From Pseudomonas sp. K2I15 (GTDB lineage Bacteria > Pseudomonadota > Gammaproteobacteria > Pseudomonadales > Pseudomonadaceae): DNA of 64,000 nt. Of the stretch, positions 63,931 to 64,000 are shown in pieces. Each line of letters starts with the position of its first letter. Position 1 is the stretch's first letter. Made by a program: the position numbers and the translations under genes. Under the pieces are notes generated by a model. The model was given only the letters and a program-made list of their open reading frames with translations. It searched no databases and had not been told where the DNA came from. The stretch is from assembly GCF_002204795.1 (NCBI RefSeq), contig NZ_NIXO01000014.1, positions 58,531-122,530 on the forward strand, written 5' to 3'.

Positions 63931-64000
63931 TGTGGGAGCGGGCTTGCTCGCGAATGCGGTGGGTCAGCCACTATATCCGGTGACTGACACTGCGCATTCG
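63931..64000. repeat. REP doublet cut by the window end
   Basis: The left arm at 63931-63960 has the same core as the element at 59149 (TGTGGGAGCGGGCTTGCTCG). The loop (CAGCCACTATATCCGGTGAC) also resembles that copy, and the right arm begins at about 63989. It lies upstream of the TSUP gene. Confidence 0.85.

Overview
The window looks like a chromosome segment of a Pseudomonas from the P. fluorescens group. The evidence is high GC with GC-rich third codon positions, a complete fapABCDEF amyloid operon, the kguEKTD/ptxS 2-ketogluconate locus with two exact PtxS palindromes, and dispersed Pseudomonas-type REP palindromes (cores such as GTGGGAGCGGGCTTGCTCGC). I saw no rRNA, tRNA, CRISPR array, prophage or intact insertion sequence.

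Layout. 1-2.1 kb: TonB-dependent siderophore receptor (C-terminus outside the window) behind a Fur-box-like palindrome. 2.3-4.3 kb: CptA-type phosphoethanolamine transferase and an untracked 58-residue protein. 4.6-7.9 kb: gnd-zwf-HAD operon with two ATGA overlaps. 8.1-16.5 kb: biofilm amyloid region, with a sigma-54 activator, fapA-F on the minus strand, a putative -24/-12 promoter with three palindromic upstream sites, an orphan FecR and a PepSY protein. 16.5-21.6 kb: a 1700-residue toxin-like protein with an HELTH motif. 21.8-23.6 kb: dpkA and two small stress or unknown proteins. 23.7-30.4 kb: a catabolic cluster (lactonase, 2-hydroxyacid dehydrogenase, SDR, FAH-family hydrolase, MFS carrier) facing an AraC regulator. 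30.5-34.9 kb: GNAT, LEA-type lipoprotein, NCS2 permease, chemoreceptor. 35-40.2 kb: kguD-T-K-E and ptxS. 40.4-47.7 kb: an accessory patch with two paralogous multi-domain beta-sandwich proteins, a pertactin-type autotransporter and an unknown 154-residue protein. 47.9-50.3 kb: LysE exporter, AraC regulator, DUF1345 protein. 50.3-61.3 kb: two tandem RND adaptor-permease pairs and a divergent RstAB-like two-component system. 61.4-63.8 kb: dienoyl-CoA isomerase, nudC, TauE/SafE-family permease.

How parts fit together. The fap genes encode the amyloid fibre subunits (FapB, FapC), accessory proteins (FapA, FapE), a C39-like protease (FapD) and the outer-membrane exporter (FapF). A terminator-like hairpin after fapC would raise the structural subunits over the export genes. 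The kgu genes import 2-ketogluconate, phosphorylate it and reduce it to 6-phosphogluconate, which the gnd product can oxidise. The AraC-flanked cluster carries repeated TTGGACA half-sites that may bind its own regulator. The least explained material is the beta-sandwich protein pair at 40.4-44.6 kb, the large HELTH protein, and the control region upstream of fapA.
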